NCBI RefSeq assembly: GCF_030052815.1
Contig: NC_079505.1
Location: 27,544,843-27,608,842, forward strand
Origin: Hevea brasiliensis
Lineage: Eukaryota > Streptophyta > Magnoliopsida > Malpighiales > Euphorbiaceae
DNA length: 64,000 nt
Direction: 5' to 3'
The notes beneath the pieces are model-generated. The model saw only the letters and a list, made by a program, of their open reading frames with translations, did no database searches and was not told the origin of the DNA. This document shows, piece by piece, positions 35,797 to 47,414 of this stretch. Numbering within the stretch: the stretch's first letter is position 1; each line of letters opens with the position of its first letter. The translations under genes and the position numbers were made by a program.

Positions 35797-36637
35797 TATT
35801 ATCAAAAAATTAACTGTAGAAAATAACCAGATTAATTAGTAAATGTATCATGTAATTAACCAAAATGATTATAGTCTTTTAATCAAATTGGTCCTCTCAC
35901 TAACTTAGTGAATCCTACACTTTCAGAGTAGAAAACGAAAATCCTAGTTGGATGGATTTCTAATGGGTGATTGAATTCTTATAGTCTTATTGATCATCCT
36001 CAGGCACATCCATTATTGGAATTACAATAAACTGTAAGTGAGCAACACCTTGCCCATCACATCTTATGTTAGGTTCAATCATTTACCTAGCCCCTAATGC
36101 TCAAAATCTCAGGCACATCCATTATTGACTTATCTTGCATTAGTTAAGTTGATCGCATTGAGCCAGTAAACATGCAAATAATTTTAATGTCCTCAGGCAC
36201 ATCCATTATTGGCCACCAAACATTTTACATATTTACAACATCTCATGCTTAATAATTATTCTTAAGAAAATCTCTTAAATTAATTGCATCATATGCAATT
36301 TATTTAAAATTTCTTAAAATAATTGCCTCAATAGAGAGCCCATGAAATAATTACCTTTAATTATATCATTTCCAACTTAATCATTTGTTTGGAAGATTTT
36401 GTAGTCGGCTTAACTACTATTATGGTCTCACTTTGCACATTATCCATTTGGCATGCATATATCATATACTTGCATACATTTCCATACATCTCATGCATAC
36501 ATAGATAAACAATAAATATAGTATGATCATGGACTTTCTAAGGGATTCAATTCTGAGCCACAAAGAATTGAATTAGGACATTCCTAGGTGCATTTCATTC
36601 ATTCATATTACAAGAGTTGCTGAAGGAGTACATAATC
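35797..36637 (-). other. C1 untranslated leader, gag-proximal part
   Basis: No open frame of note. It contains a 22-base motif CCTCAGGCACATCCATTATT(GG) three times (35998-36019, 36108-36127 partial, 36191-36212), spaced 110 and 83 bases. It ends at the left TAATC duplication (36633-36637) of G3; the other part of the leader is 46666-47400. Confidence 0.7.
36633..36637. repeat. G3 target-site duplication (TAATC), left
   Basis: TAATC precedes G3 and follows it at 46661-46665. Confidence 0.95.
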
Positions 36638-39600
36638 TGTCACACCCTACCCCTCTGTAAGGCATAACATGATCCTGTAGTATACCTAATGAATTATCAA
36701 CTCCGTCTACTGATAACCCATTAAATACACTACAAGGGATTTTAAAAACTTTTCTTACTTCTTTTATAGTGGTGAGCACTATTTACAGGTATTAAAAACT
36801 TTGGTGAACTGAAGTGAAACAACTAATTCATTTGGTTTATTTGGAATTCCTGTAAAAATTTTGGCAAAGTACCATCTGTATTTTGGACAAAACAGTTCTT
36901 TAGAAAACCTGTAAAAAACACTTCAATAATTTTCCAAATCTCAACTCCAATACATTTCTCAACACAACAATTTATCAACTCAATTCCATAGAAATTTTTC
37001 AAAGTCTGAGTTAAGGAAATATAATACAATTTTTACAAGTCAAATAACTCATAATTAATTTAAAACTTCAAGGTACAATTTGAATTTACAACTGCTCAAA
37101 CCAACAACAAAATATACATACAATGAATATACATTACAGTACAAAATACAAAATATTGGTATACTCATTATACCAGGTAATCCCTCGCTAGATGTATATG
37201 CAGCCTAGTCTGCTGCCCTGTCTGTCTGTCTAATTTAATAATAGACACAATAATTTAATAATACAGTGTTGCCAATTCATTCACAACTTAAGCCATGACA
37301 CAAATTTCCGATCAATGTCGCGTTGTACACCACGATAAAGCAATCACAACCCCACTAATCGAAATCAATGAGGAAGGGAGCTAGCTATATAATGAGTACT
37401 CATCCGATCACCTCAACTGGTAAACCAGAGAGGGAAAAATAAACGATCACGACTCCATAAATGGAGAAGGAAATAAACGATCACAACTCCATAAATGGAG
37501 AAGGAATGATACGATACTGTCATGCTAAGTGTGAACACAAAATCAATTCCAAACATTTTATTCAAATGATTCATGAGAATCCAATAAATTTCCCAAGTCA
37601 TAATTTCATTCACAAAATGGCAACACAATTCATAATTAACTTCAATTTTCACAAATCACACTAAACCAATTTTTCCACAATTTCAAACCATTTACAATGC
37701 TTTTTAAGCAATGAGTATCCATCAATATCATTCAAACAATTTCTCACAGTTTCAAATCATTTACAATGTTTTTCAAGCAATAAATATCCATTCAAACACA
37801 TTTCCACAATTTAAAACAATAATGTACAAATAGTCAATATTTATTTCAATTGAAAAATTCAAAAGAAATAGTTGTTGTGCACAAACCTCTGATATTTGTC
37901 TCATGGTCCTGACTCAGTATTTCTTTCCCTTTTGCTAAGTCCTTGTTAACTGAGAAACACAATTTGAAGTGTTTCAGTGCTAAATTAATTTGCCTCTAAC
38001 GATAATGTTCGCTAAACAATTCACTGAATACCTTTATTTGCTAAATCACCTAATATACCGACCCTCGATGTTTTCTAGGTAAATTAGATTTTAGTGTCAT
38101 TAATATGTCACACTCGATAGGGTTTTAGGTTTGGTACATTTTGCCAAACTCGTTTCCTTGTTTAGTGCATTTTAATGCAACTTGCTGGATTCCGGGATAC
38201 TAGTTTGACCTAGCCGGACGGCCTAGTTCCCTCGGTTTTCGGGTTTCGGTCAAAACTACAAACTTGTAGATCTATGTCTTATGGACCGCAGTGCAAAATT
38301 TTAGGTCAATCCGAGTTAAGTAGACCAAGTTATGGTCATTATACTATTGCTGGTCAAATGGTATCAAATTAGGTCATTTTTAGGTCAATTTGGTCAACTT
38401 TGGTTCGGCCAGTTTTTGGACCCGAACTTGTGCAAGCTTTTTGACTTGCTTATGGTCATTTCTGGGCTTTGGTGTCTTCATAAGACTTGTAGGTATGGGT
38501 CTAAACTATTCATGGTTAAAATTTCAGGTCAATTGGACCTGTTTTGAGTGAGTTATGGCCTAAACACTCACTGCTGCCCAATTGGTCATTTTTCAGGTCC
38601 TAATTGCACCTAATCCGAATTGGTCATTTTCTTAGGTCACCTTGCAAGCAGAATTTTGGTATATTTTCTCAATGAAAGTTGGCACATTTTGTGCCTAGTT
38701 CCACCTCCAATTGGTCTCATACCAATTTAGGTTACACATTTAAACTTATTGGCTAAAATGTACACTGCCCTTGGTTACTTTGCTTAACACACATCAATTA
38801 CACACATTTACCTTGCAATATGTTTACTTCCCTACCAAATCTGTTTTGGTACATTACCAAAAACACATTCCCCTTTACATTAACATCATTTTGGGCAGAT
38901 TACAATTATCCTCAATACACCAATTAACACTCAATTTACAAGTTCTAAGTACAATCACATACACACCTAACCATTACAAATTTTTGCATATACTTTACAC
39001 AACAAGTTCATATACATATCCATCAATCCTTCTATGTCAATATTCTGCCAACACTTCCATGAATACATACATTTATTCAAGTGTCCCCAAGCTGCCGAAA
39101 ATCTTCTTCAACACCAAATTGTCCTACAATTCATCAATTCCCATCCAAGTGCCAAAAATCACCATATAAATATGAAGTAATTCACTAGGTTTATTAAATC
39201 ATCATAACTAACATAATTCTCATCAAATATATGTACAATTACTTCATCAATACATGATTACATGGCTGCCCAAAAATGGATATCTCAATACTCTTCAAAC
39301 TTAAAAATTTCCTTCACAAAACCAACACCCATAACATGTATACAAAGTTTATCAAAGAAATCTTCAAAAATGCTAACTTACCTTATGGTTGGAGCTTGTT
39401 AAACCTTGCTTAAACTTCTTAAATTTGGTATCAAACTCTTCCTTGTGATGTGTAGACAAACTTTAATGAAGAACCCTAGGTGATTGGAGTTGAAATGGAG
39501 GAGTGCATGGAGCTTGATTGAAAAATGGCCATGGAGGATTTTTCTTCTTCAATTCGTCTAAGTTAAGGGAGTGAGGAAGATGAACATTCTGCTGGATATA

Positions 39601-40262
39601 GTGGACTTACACCTGCCCCATTATGTGTTTATTATATTCCTTTAGTGGCCCACTCACTCAATTTTAACTATATAATAAGCTTACATGTTTTATTTACACA
39701 TTTTTCACTCCATTTTGGCTATTTACTTTAGGTACCACTAAACTAATTTTTCATTTTATTTTCTAAGTGTAATATTATTTATTTTTAATGGACATTTAGG
39801 TCAAAAGACAATTCGGGATGTCAAATGACCATAATGCCCCTGTTCGGGTTGCATTCCCAATTTTTCAAGAATCTAGGGTTTGTCTGCTTTTTCGATTTCT
39901 CACTTTTCTTTGTACTAATTATTTAATTTTTCTTTGATCTTTCTAATGATATTTATTCTTCAATAAGGGTCTATTTAAGTCCTAAAAATGTTTTCCGGGG
40001 TTCCCGCATGATCCAGCTAGTCAACGGTCCACGCCGTGGCTTCCCGGTGCGATCACCCATCACTAGGGTTTTCGGCTCGCTTAACTTGGTTACATTTCTT
40101 TGCTATGATTTTTCCTTTGTTTTTCTTGTATTTTCTTTTCTTGTATTTCATTATTTTATGTCTCCTCACTCATATTAAAGTGTGGTTCTAGGCATCCTAG
40201 CTGTCCGGACAGCACTGGTCACCGGGACAGCAGAACGCACTACCGAATAAAGGGGTGTTACA
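36638..40262 (-). repeat. G3 3' LTR
   Basis: 3625 bp, 264 shorter than its partner because the segment matching 43367-43646 is replaced by about 17 bases at 37232-37248. Modules at about 38270-38345, 38468-38560 and 38665-38740. Open frames at 36823, 37413, 37461, 38332 and 38771 recur in the other LTR only because the LTRs are copies; none has a recognisable domain. Confidence 0.94.
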
Positions 40263-40265
40263 ATT

Positions 40266-40275
40266 CTCCCCCCCT
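40266..40275 (-). other. G3 polypurine tract
   Basis: The reverse complement is a G-rich run (AAGGGGGGGGAGAAT) against the LTR start at 40262, preceded by TTCGTGGACAAAATTT as in other plant gypsy elements. Confidence 0.88.
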
Positions 40276-41127
40276 TAAATAAATTTTGTCCACGAAATTT
40301 TACCCAATAGCTATCTTACAATAGTCATACATTTATTTTCTCCTTTCTATATGATCGTATAATCTTCTTTTCCTCAAATTTGTTTAAGACTTTTAACAAT
40401 CTAATACAACGTTTAATTTGTTTGTATAATACTAATCTCCTCTTACTATTGTGTTGTCTAATATTTCGGTTCACGTTCCTTCTTGAATGACCCTTGAGGT
40501 CATGTTAGAATCATTCATCAGTAATGGGTCCTCTAACTATTCTAATCCATAGTCTTCCTCACATTCGTAATATTTCTTTGTTATATATGAATCAACTGTT
40601 CAAATTTCTACTTCCATAAATCTTTTTATCTGTCAATATTCCATAACTTCTTTTTGTACTGAACTATAACCTTTCGATTTTCTAACTTTTAAGTTTTGGA
40701 TCCCTAAGTAGGATTTTCAAACTTATTTCTAACAATTAAATTCTGTCCTGGCATAATTATACCAAAACAGATGCCGTTGGCAACTATTCTCATCTAGATA
40801 TACTATCAGGTAGTACGTAGCTCTACACAATAATCTCAAGTTAGTACTGAAATCTGTAGCTTACTCAATAGATCAAACTTTCCTATCTTTTATCCTTTTC
40901 GAATTCACTGATATCCGAACTTATTCTGATTACAATATCCATTAACAATTACTAACAGTAACATCTCTGCCTTCATCTAGAGCAATTCTATTTCTGTAAC
41001 TTACTTTTACGTCCTCTTGCCTTACATTAAGTAGGCTCGCCAATTAGCTTTATAATTTATAGTGTGTCAGGAAATACTTTTCGCTGATAAACTCTTCCTA
41101 AACTAATTTCACTTATTATCACAATCC
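40276..41127 (-). other. G3 non-coding 3' interior (pol deleted)
   Basis: About 850 AT-rich bases between the protease remnant and the purine tract. I see no RT, RNase H or integrase motif in any frame. A block at about 40816-40863 (ACGTAGCTCTACACAAT onward) recurs in G4 at 51124-51170. Confidence 0.7.
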
Positions 41128-41540
41128 TTATCCTAAAGGACTAATCACTAATGCATCAAAATTTATTTCCCTGACCTCCTGTCCTAGCGGACTTGTTACT
41201 AGCACCTCAAAGTCCATTTTTGTACATGGAACCGCAATGCAATCAATGATGCTAGCACACACATAAGAATGGGTAGAACCCGGATTAAATAACACAAACA
41301 CATCTTGGTTAAAAGTTGAGAAGGTACCAGCCACAACATCAGATGTCTCGGCCTCTTCCCTCTGCCTCATTGCATAGACTCTGACTGGAGTACTGTCTTG
41401 TTCTGAGTGTTTTACTGTGCCTTGGCTGCCTGCTGGGCTACCTCTACCCCTGCCTCTACCTCTGCTAGGTGGTTGTGAGCTTCTAGTGACAGGGCTTTGA
41501 ACTGACCCTTCGAGAGTAGGAGGTGGTCCAACTCTGCGAC
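41128..41540 (-). pseudogene. G3 protease remnant
   Basis: Downstream of gag in another frame: a proline/arginine-rich linker (SRGRGRGRGSPAG), then VRVYAMRQREEAETSDVVAG, then the active-site block. Catalytic Asp is Asn here (FNPGSTHSYV), one G-to-A change. It ends soon after in two similar phrases (LVTSPLG and LVISPLG) and a stop at 41128, where the deleted pol would begin. The upstream half of this open frame (41541-41856) is an antiphase reading of gag and not a protein. Confidence 0.85.
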
Positions 41541-42581
41541 ATCGTGCAATCCTTGGCAAAGTGTCCTGTGCCTCCACAGTTATAACAGGCTCCAATAGCC
41601 TTATAGCATATCCCACCATGATATCTTCCATAATTTTCACATTGGCGGGAATGGTAGGAACCTCCGGTACTCTGCTGACTAGATAGAGGAGGTTTCTGTC
41701 CTGAATGTCTTCCCCTACCAGACTTCTTGTCACCTCTGCCATGTCCCCCATAGTTCTTCCTCTTTCCAGTATGACCACTGGAACTCTGTTCCACTGTTTT
41801 TTCCTCTTTCTCTGTCTTCTCTGATTTCTTTCTTTCAGGAGCAGTCTCAAACTCAATTCTTTCCAACTCTAGGGCTTGAGAAATAAGTTCAGAGAAGTTA
41901 GTGTGTTTGAAGCCAATCACTTGTACTCTGATGCTGGGCTTCAAGCCAGTTTCAAACCTCTTGCATCTCTCCCTGCTGGTAGCAAGTAGACTTACTGCAT
42001 AATGGCTAAGGCGGGAAAATTCTCTTTCATACTCAGCCACTGATTTGCTTCCCTGTTTCAAACTTAGGAATTCTTGTAGCTTTTGGTCTACATAAGCATC
42101 AGGGACATATTTCTGTCTGAATTCCCTGAGGAAGTCATTCCATGTTAGCATTGCAGGTTCTACCAGACTGTGGGGAATGGTTTTCCACCAGTCATAAGCA
42201 TCCCCCTGTAATAAGGACACTGAGTATTCAAATCTGAGCTCCTCTGTACAATGCAGTTTCTTGAATACTCTATCCATCCTCTCTAACCATTGTTCAGCCT
42301 CTAGAGGATCTACTGTCCCCTTGAACTCTGTAGCCCCATACTTCATCAATTTGTCATACTGCCTCGTAGGAGACTGTGGTTGTACCACTGGTGTCTGTAT
42401 TGGGACTTGAGTAGGCACATTACCAGCCATTTGTTGGAACATTGCAGCCATCTGCGAATCGAGCAGAAGCTGCAGATCATGCAGTGGTCTTCTTTGAACC
42501 ACTGACATTTTGTAGGCCTGGGGCATCCCCTTGCACCTCAGCCTCAATAGATTGATCGACTGAACGATCACCCTCTTCCAT
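41483..42581 (-). pseudogene. gag: G3 gag (nearly intact)
   Basis: Best preserved gag of the window. The natural start is ATG 42581 (MEEGDRSVDQ), but a frameshift near 42480 sends that frame to a stop, and the long 362-residue frame joins at about QMAAMFQQMAGN. Capsid core: EAEQWLERMDRVFKK, GDAYDWWKTI, WNDFLREFRQKY, YEREFSRLSHYA, RERCKRFETGL. The zinc knuckle CX2CX4HX4C is CYNCGGTGHFAKDC, about 41590-41550. A second indel near 41535 separates it from the protease frame. A few substitutions and two indels distinguish it from a working gene. Confidence 0.93.
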
Positions 42582-42751
42582 ATTCAATGCGAGGATTCTA
42601 GATCTCCTGAACAAATAACACAAGGAGATTTCCTTCCATTAGTGCATATTTATAATGTAATGTACTGTATGTATCAAACAATGATATTGAGCAGTTGTAC
42701 TACGAAGAAAGAACATTCAATTAACAGGTGAAAACAGAATTTAAAAACTTT

Positions 42752-42763
42752 GCTCTGATACCA
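42752..42763 (-). other. G3 primer-binding site
   Basis: The minus strand reads TGGTATCAGAGC, a perfect initiator tRNA-Met site, 8 bases from the 5' LTR edge. Confidence 0.95.
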
Positions 42764-42771
42764 CTAAAACA

Positions 42772-45700
42772 TGTCACACCCTACCCCTCTGTAAGGCATA
42801 ACATGATTCCGTAGTATACCTAATGAATTATCAACTCCGTCTACTGATAACCCATTAAATACACTACAAGGGATTTTAAAAACTTTTCTTACTTCTTTTA
42901 CAGTGGTGAGCACTATTTACAGGTATTAAAAACTTTGGTGAACTGAAGTGAAACAACTAATTCATTTGGTTTATTTGGAATTCCTGTAAAAATTTTGGCA
43001 AAGTACCATCTGTATTTTGGACAAAACAGTTCTTCAGAAAACCTGTAAAAAACACTTCAATAATTTTCCAAATCTCAACTCCAATACATTTCTCAACACA
43101 ACAATTTATCAACTCAATTCCATAGAAATTTTTCAAAGTCTGAGTTAAGGAAATATAATACAATTTTTACAAGTCAAATAACTCATAATTAATTTACAAC
43201 TTCAAGGTACAATTTGAATTTACAACTGCTCAAACCAACAACAAAATATACATACAGTGAATATACATTACAGTACAAAATACAAAATATTGGTATACTC
43301 ATTATACCAGGTAATCCCTCGCTAGATGTATATGCAGCCTAGTCTGCTGCCCTGTCTGTCTGTCTACCTGCGACAGCAATAAAAAGCTATCGCTGAGACA
43401 ATGTCTCAGTGGTGCACAACATTAACCAAATACAAGTTTAAATCGCAATTCATAATTCAAATAAATGATGGATACGTAAAACTATAATTAAATTCAAGAC
43501 AATAAATGTCATAAAGAATTTAACACAATATCACATTAAATCTCAGTAATCGAAACATAGTTAAATTCAAAAGACAGTAAATGTCAATAAGAATTTAAAT
43601 TCCATTTCACAAATTATCAAATCGCATAATAACACAATTTAATCAAATAATTTAATAATACAGTGTTGCCAATTCATTCACAACTTAAGCCATGACACAA
43701 ATTTCCGATCAATGCCGCGTTGTACACCACAACAAAGCAATCACAACCCCACTAATCGAAATCAATGAGGAAGGGAGCTAGCTATATAATGAGTACTCAT
43801 CCGATCACCTCAACTGGTAAACCAGAGAGGGAAAAATAAACGATCACGACTCCATAAATGGAGAAGGAAATAAACGATCACAACTCCATAAATGGAGAAG
43901 GAATGATACGATACTGTCATGCGAAGTGTGAACACAAAATCAATTCCAAACATTTTATTCAAATGATTCGTGAGAATCCAATAAATTTCCCAAGTCATAA
44001 TTTCATTCACAAAATGGCAACACAACTCATAATTAACTTCAATTTTCACAAATCACACTAAACCAATTTTTCCACAATTTCAAACCATTTACAATGCTTT
44101 TTAAGCAATGAGTATCCATCAATATCATTCAAACAATTTCTCGCAGTTTCAAATCATTTACAATGCTTTTCAAGTAATAAATATCCATTCAAACACATTT
44201 CCACAATTTAAAACAATAATGTACAAATAGTCAATATTTATTTCAATTGAAAAATTCAAAAGAAATAGTTGTTGTGCACAAACCTCTGATATTTGTCTCA
44301 TGGTCCTGACTCAGTATTTCTTTCCCTTTTGTTGAGTCCTTGTTAACTGAGAAACACAATTTGAAGTGTTTCAGTGCTAAATTAATTTGCCTCTAACGAT
44401 AATGTTCGCTAAACAATTCACTGAATACCTTTATTTGCTAAATCACCTAATATACCGACCCTCTATGTTTTCTAGGTAAATTAGGTTTTAGTGTCATTAA
44501 TATGTCACACTCGATAGGGTTTTAGGTTTGGTACGTTTTGCCAAACTCATTTCCTTGTTTAGTGCATTTTAATGCAACTTGCTGGATTACGGGATACTAG
44601 TTTGACCTAGCCGGACGGCCTAGTTCCCTCGGTTTTCGGGTTTCGGTCAAAACTACAAACTTGTAGATCTATGTCTTATGGACTGCGGTGCAAAATTTTA
44701 GGTCAATCCGAGTTAAGTAGACCAAGTTATGGTCATTATACTATTGCTGGTCAAATGGTATCAAATTAGGTCATTTTTAGGTCAATTTGGTCAACTTTGG
44801 TTCGGCCAGTTTTTGGACCCGAACTTGTGCAAGCTTTTTGACTTGCTTATGGTCATTTCTGGGCTTTGGTGTCTTCATAAGACTTGTAGGTATGGGTCTA
44901 AACTATTCATGGTTAAAATTTCAGGTCAATTGGACCTGTTTTGAGTGAGTTATGGCCTAAACACTCACTGCTGCCCAATTGGTCATTTTTCAGGTCCTAA
45001 TTGCACCTAATCCGAATTGGTCATTTTCTTAGGTCACCTTGCAAGCAGAATTTTGGTATGTTTTCTCAATGAAAGTTGGCACATTTTGTGCCTAGTTCCA
45101 CCTCCAATTGGTCTCATACCAATTGAGGTTACACATTTAAACTTATTGGCTAAAATGTACACTGCCCTTGGTTACTTTGCTTAACACACATCAATTACAC
45201 ACATTTACCTTGCAATATGTTTACTTCCCTACCAAATCTGTTTTGGTACATTACCAAAAACACATTCCCCTTTACATTAACATCATTTTGGGCAGATTAC
45301 AATTATCCTCAATACACCAATTAACACTCAATTTACAAGTTCTAAGTACAATCACATACACACCTAACCATTACAAATTTTTGCATATACTTTACACAAC
45401 AAGTACATATACATATCCATCAATCCTTCTATGTCAATATTCTGCCAACACTTCCATGAATACATACATTTATTCAAGTGTCCCCAAGCTGCCGAAAATC
45501 TTCTTCAACACCAAATTGTCCTACAATTCATCAATTCCCATCCAAGTGCCAAAAATCACCATATAAATATGAAGTAATTCACTAGGTTTATTAAATCATC
45601 ATAACTAACATAATTCTCATCAAATATATGTACAATTACTTCATCAATACATGATTACATGGCTGCCCAAAAATGGATATCTCAATACTCTTCAAACTTA

Positions 45701-46660
45701 AAAATTTCCTTCACAAAACCAACACCCATAACATGTATACAAAGTTTATCAAAGAAATCTTCAAAATTGCTAACTTACCTTATGGTTGGAGCTTGTTAAA
45801 CCTTGCTTAAACTTCTTAAATTTGGTATCAAACTCTTCCTTGTGATGTGTAGACAAACTTTAATGAAGAACCCTAGGTGATTGGAGTTGAAATGGAGGAG
45901 TGCATGGAGCTTGATTGAAAAATGGCCATGGAGGATTTTTCTTCTTCAATTCGTCTAAGTTAAGGGAGTGAGGAAGATGAACATTCTGCTGGATATAGTG
46001 GACTTACACCTGCCCCATTATGTGTTTATTATATTCCTTTAGTGGCCCACTCACTCAATTTTAACTATATAATAAGCTTACATGTTTTATTTACACATTT
46101 TTCACTCCATTTTGGCTATTTACTTTAGGTACCACTAAACTAATTTTTCATTTTATTTTCTAAGTGTAATATTATTTATTTTTAATGGACATTTAGGTCA
46201 AAAGACAATTCGGGATGTCAAATGACCATAATGCCCCTGTTCGGGTTGCATTCCCGATTTTTCGGTAATACCGGGTTTTGTCTGTTTTTCGATTTCTCAC
46301 TTTTCTTTGTACTAATTATTTAATTTTTCTTTGATCTTTCTAATGATATTTATTCTTCAATAAGGGTCTATTTAAGTCCTAAAAATGTTTTCCAAGGTTC
46401 CCCGCAGTCCAGGGCTAGTCAACGGTCCACGCCGTGGCTTCCCGGTGCGGTCACCCATCACTAGGGTTTTCGGCTCGCTTAACTTGGTTACATTTCTTTG
46501 CTATGATTTTTCCTTTGTTTTTCTTGTATTTTCTTTTCTTGTATTTCATTATTTTATGTCTCCTCACTCATATTAAAGTGTGGTTCTAGGCATCCTAGCT
46601 GTCCGGACAGCATTTGTCACCGGGACAGCAGAACGCACTACCGAACATAGGGGTGTTACA
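42772..46660 (-). repeat. G3 5' LTR
   Basis: 3889 bp, TGTCACACC to GGTGTTACA in plus orientation. It keeps the palindrome CTGAGACA-A-TGTCTCAG at 43393-43409 and the flanking 280 bases that the 3' LTR lacks. Open frames at 42957, 43810, 43858, 44729, 45168 and 46385 are LTR sequence. Confidence 0.95.
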
Positions 46661-46665
46661 TAATC

Positions 46666-47400
46666 AATACTTGATCTTGAATTCCTCCCACTGGTCTCAC
46701 TAATGCTCTTGACCTCCTTGATATTCTTGCAATCCAATTACATAGTAATCCTTGGCATACCAAGGCGAATTTACAAGAACATAGAATTTAAAGTCCTCAA
46801 ATAAATGAAATTACAACCCAAAATATTGCAACCTTTATAATACATGCCACCAAAATAAAATTAATTATTTTACAACCCAAATAAAAATAAAAGAAATAAA
46901 TTCAATCACATTAGTCTTTTATTGTCCATGATCATCCATCATGCATATTACAATTTAACAATTAAATAAAACATATATACTAAAATTAAATTGAATATCT
47001 CATATTCAGCTAAAAAATTCAGATTTGAATCTCATTCAACCAAATTTGAAAATTCAAATTTGAATCTTATTCAAACAAATTTAAAAATTTAGATTTGAAT
47101 CTCATTTAAAACAAATTTAAAAATTCAGATTTGAATCTTATTCAAACAAATTTAAAAATTCAGATTTGGATCAAAATTTAATTGTATGATTAAAACTCCT
47201 AATTAAATATTTTAATTAGTCATGGGCCTAATTATGGGCCTGGAAACCAAGCCCACACTCAGGCCCAAAAACCATGCGCACCATCATGGTGATAACCAAG
47301 CCGCCACTTTTGTTGGTCCAACCAGCAATGAAACAATCAACTCTTGATCAAATCGCACAATTAAATCACATATTGAACAATCTAAATGGCAAATATAGTG
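46666..47400 (-). other. C1 untranslated leader, LTR-proximal part
   Basis: Non-coding, AT-rich, between G3 and the C1 primer site. It carries a ~35-bp tandem repeat at 47017-47167 and a stretch rich in GCCCA words (47225-47275). The 79-residue open frame at 47274 runs through the primer site and into the LTR, so it is not a gene. Confidence 0.75.
47017..47167. repeat. ~35-bp tandem repeat in C1 leader
   Basis: About four units of the form ATTCAGATTTGAATCTTATT then CAAACAAATTTAAAA, with few differences. Confidence 0.9.
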
Positions 47401-47412
47401 GCTCTGATACCA
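47401..47412 (-). other. C1 primer-binding site
   Basis: The minus strand reads TGGTATCAGAGC (initiator tRNA-Met), two bases from the 5' LTR edge at 47415. Confidence 0.92.
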
Positions 47413-47414
47413 AT

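Larger units (their letters stand above)
36638..46660 (-). mobile_element. G3: young non-autonomous Ty3/gypsy element
   Basis: Complete at both ends: 3' LTR 36638-40262, internal region 40263-42771 (2.5 kb), 5' LTR 42772-46660, TAATC duplications, PBS and purine tract present. The two LTRs differ at roughly one base per 100 by eye (six in the first 500), the closest pair in the window. The interior holds gag and a piece of protease only; RT, RNase H and integrase are missing. It must therefore have moved with enzymes from another copy, or have lost pol after insertion. Confidence 0.93.

Noticed and set aside
38771..39169. 132-residue frame repeated at 45168-45566, suggesting a conserved protein
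   Set aside because: The two copies are the two LTRs of G3, identical because they were copied at insertion; no motif, and low-complexity Thr/Tyr/His composition.
41541..41856. Arg/Lys-rich N-terminal half of the 242-residue frame
   Set aside because: It overlaps well-conserved gag in another frame; only the C-terminal half (protease) is real.
47401..47412. Possible tRNA gene fragment (GCTCTGATACCA)
   Set aside because: Only 12 bases match and it sits at an LTR edge; it is a primer-binding site, as at 42752, 52373 and 55885.
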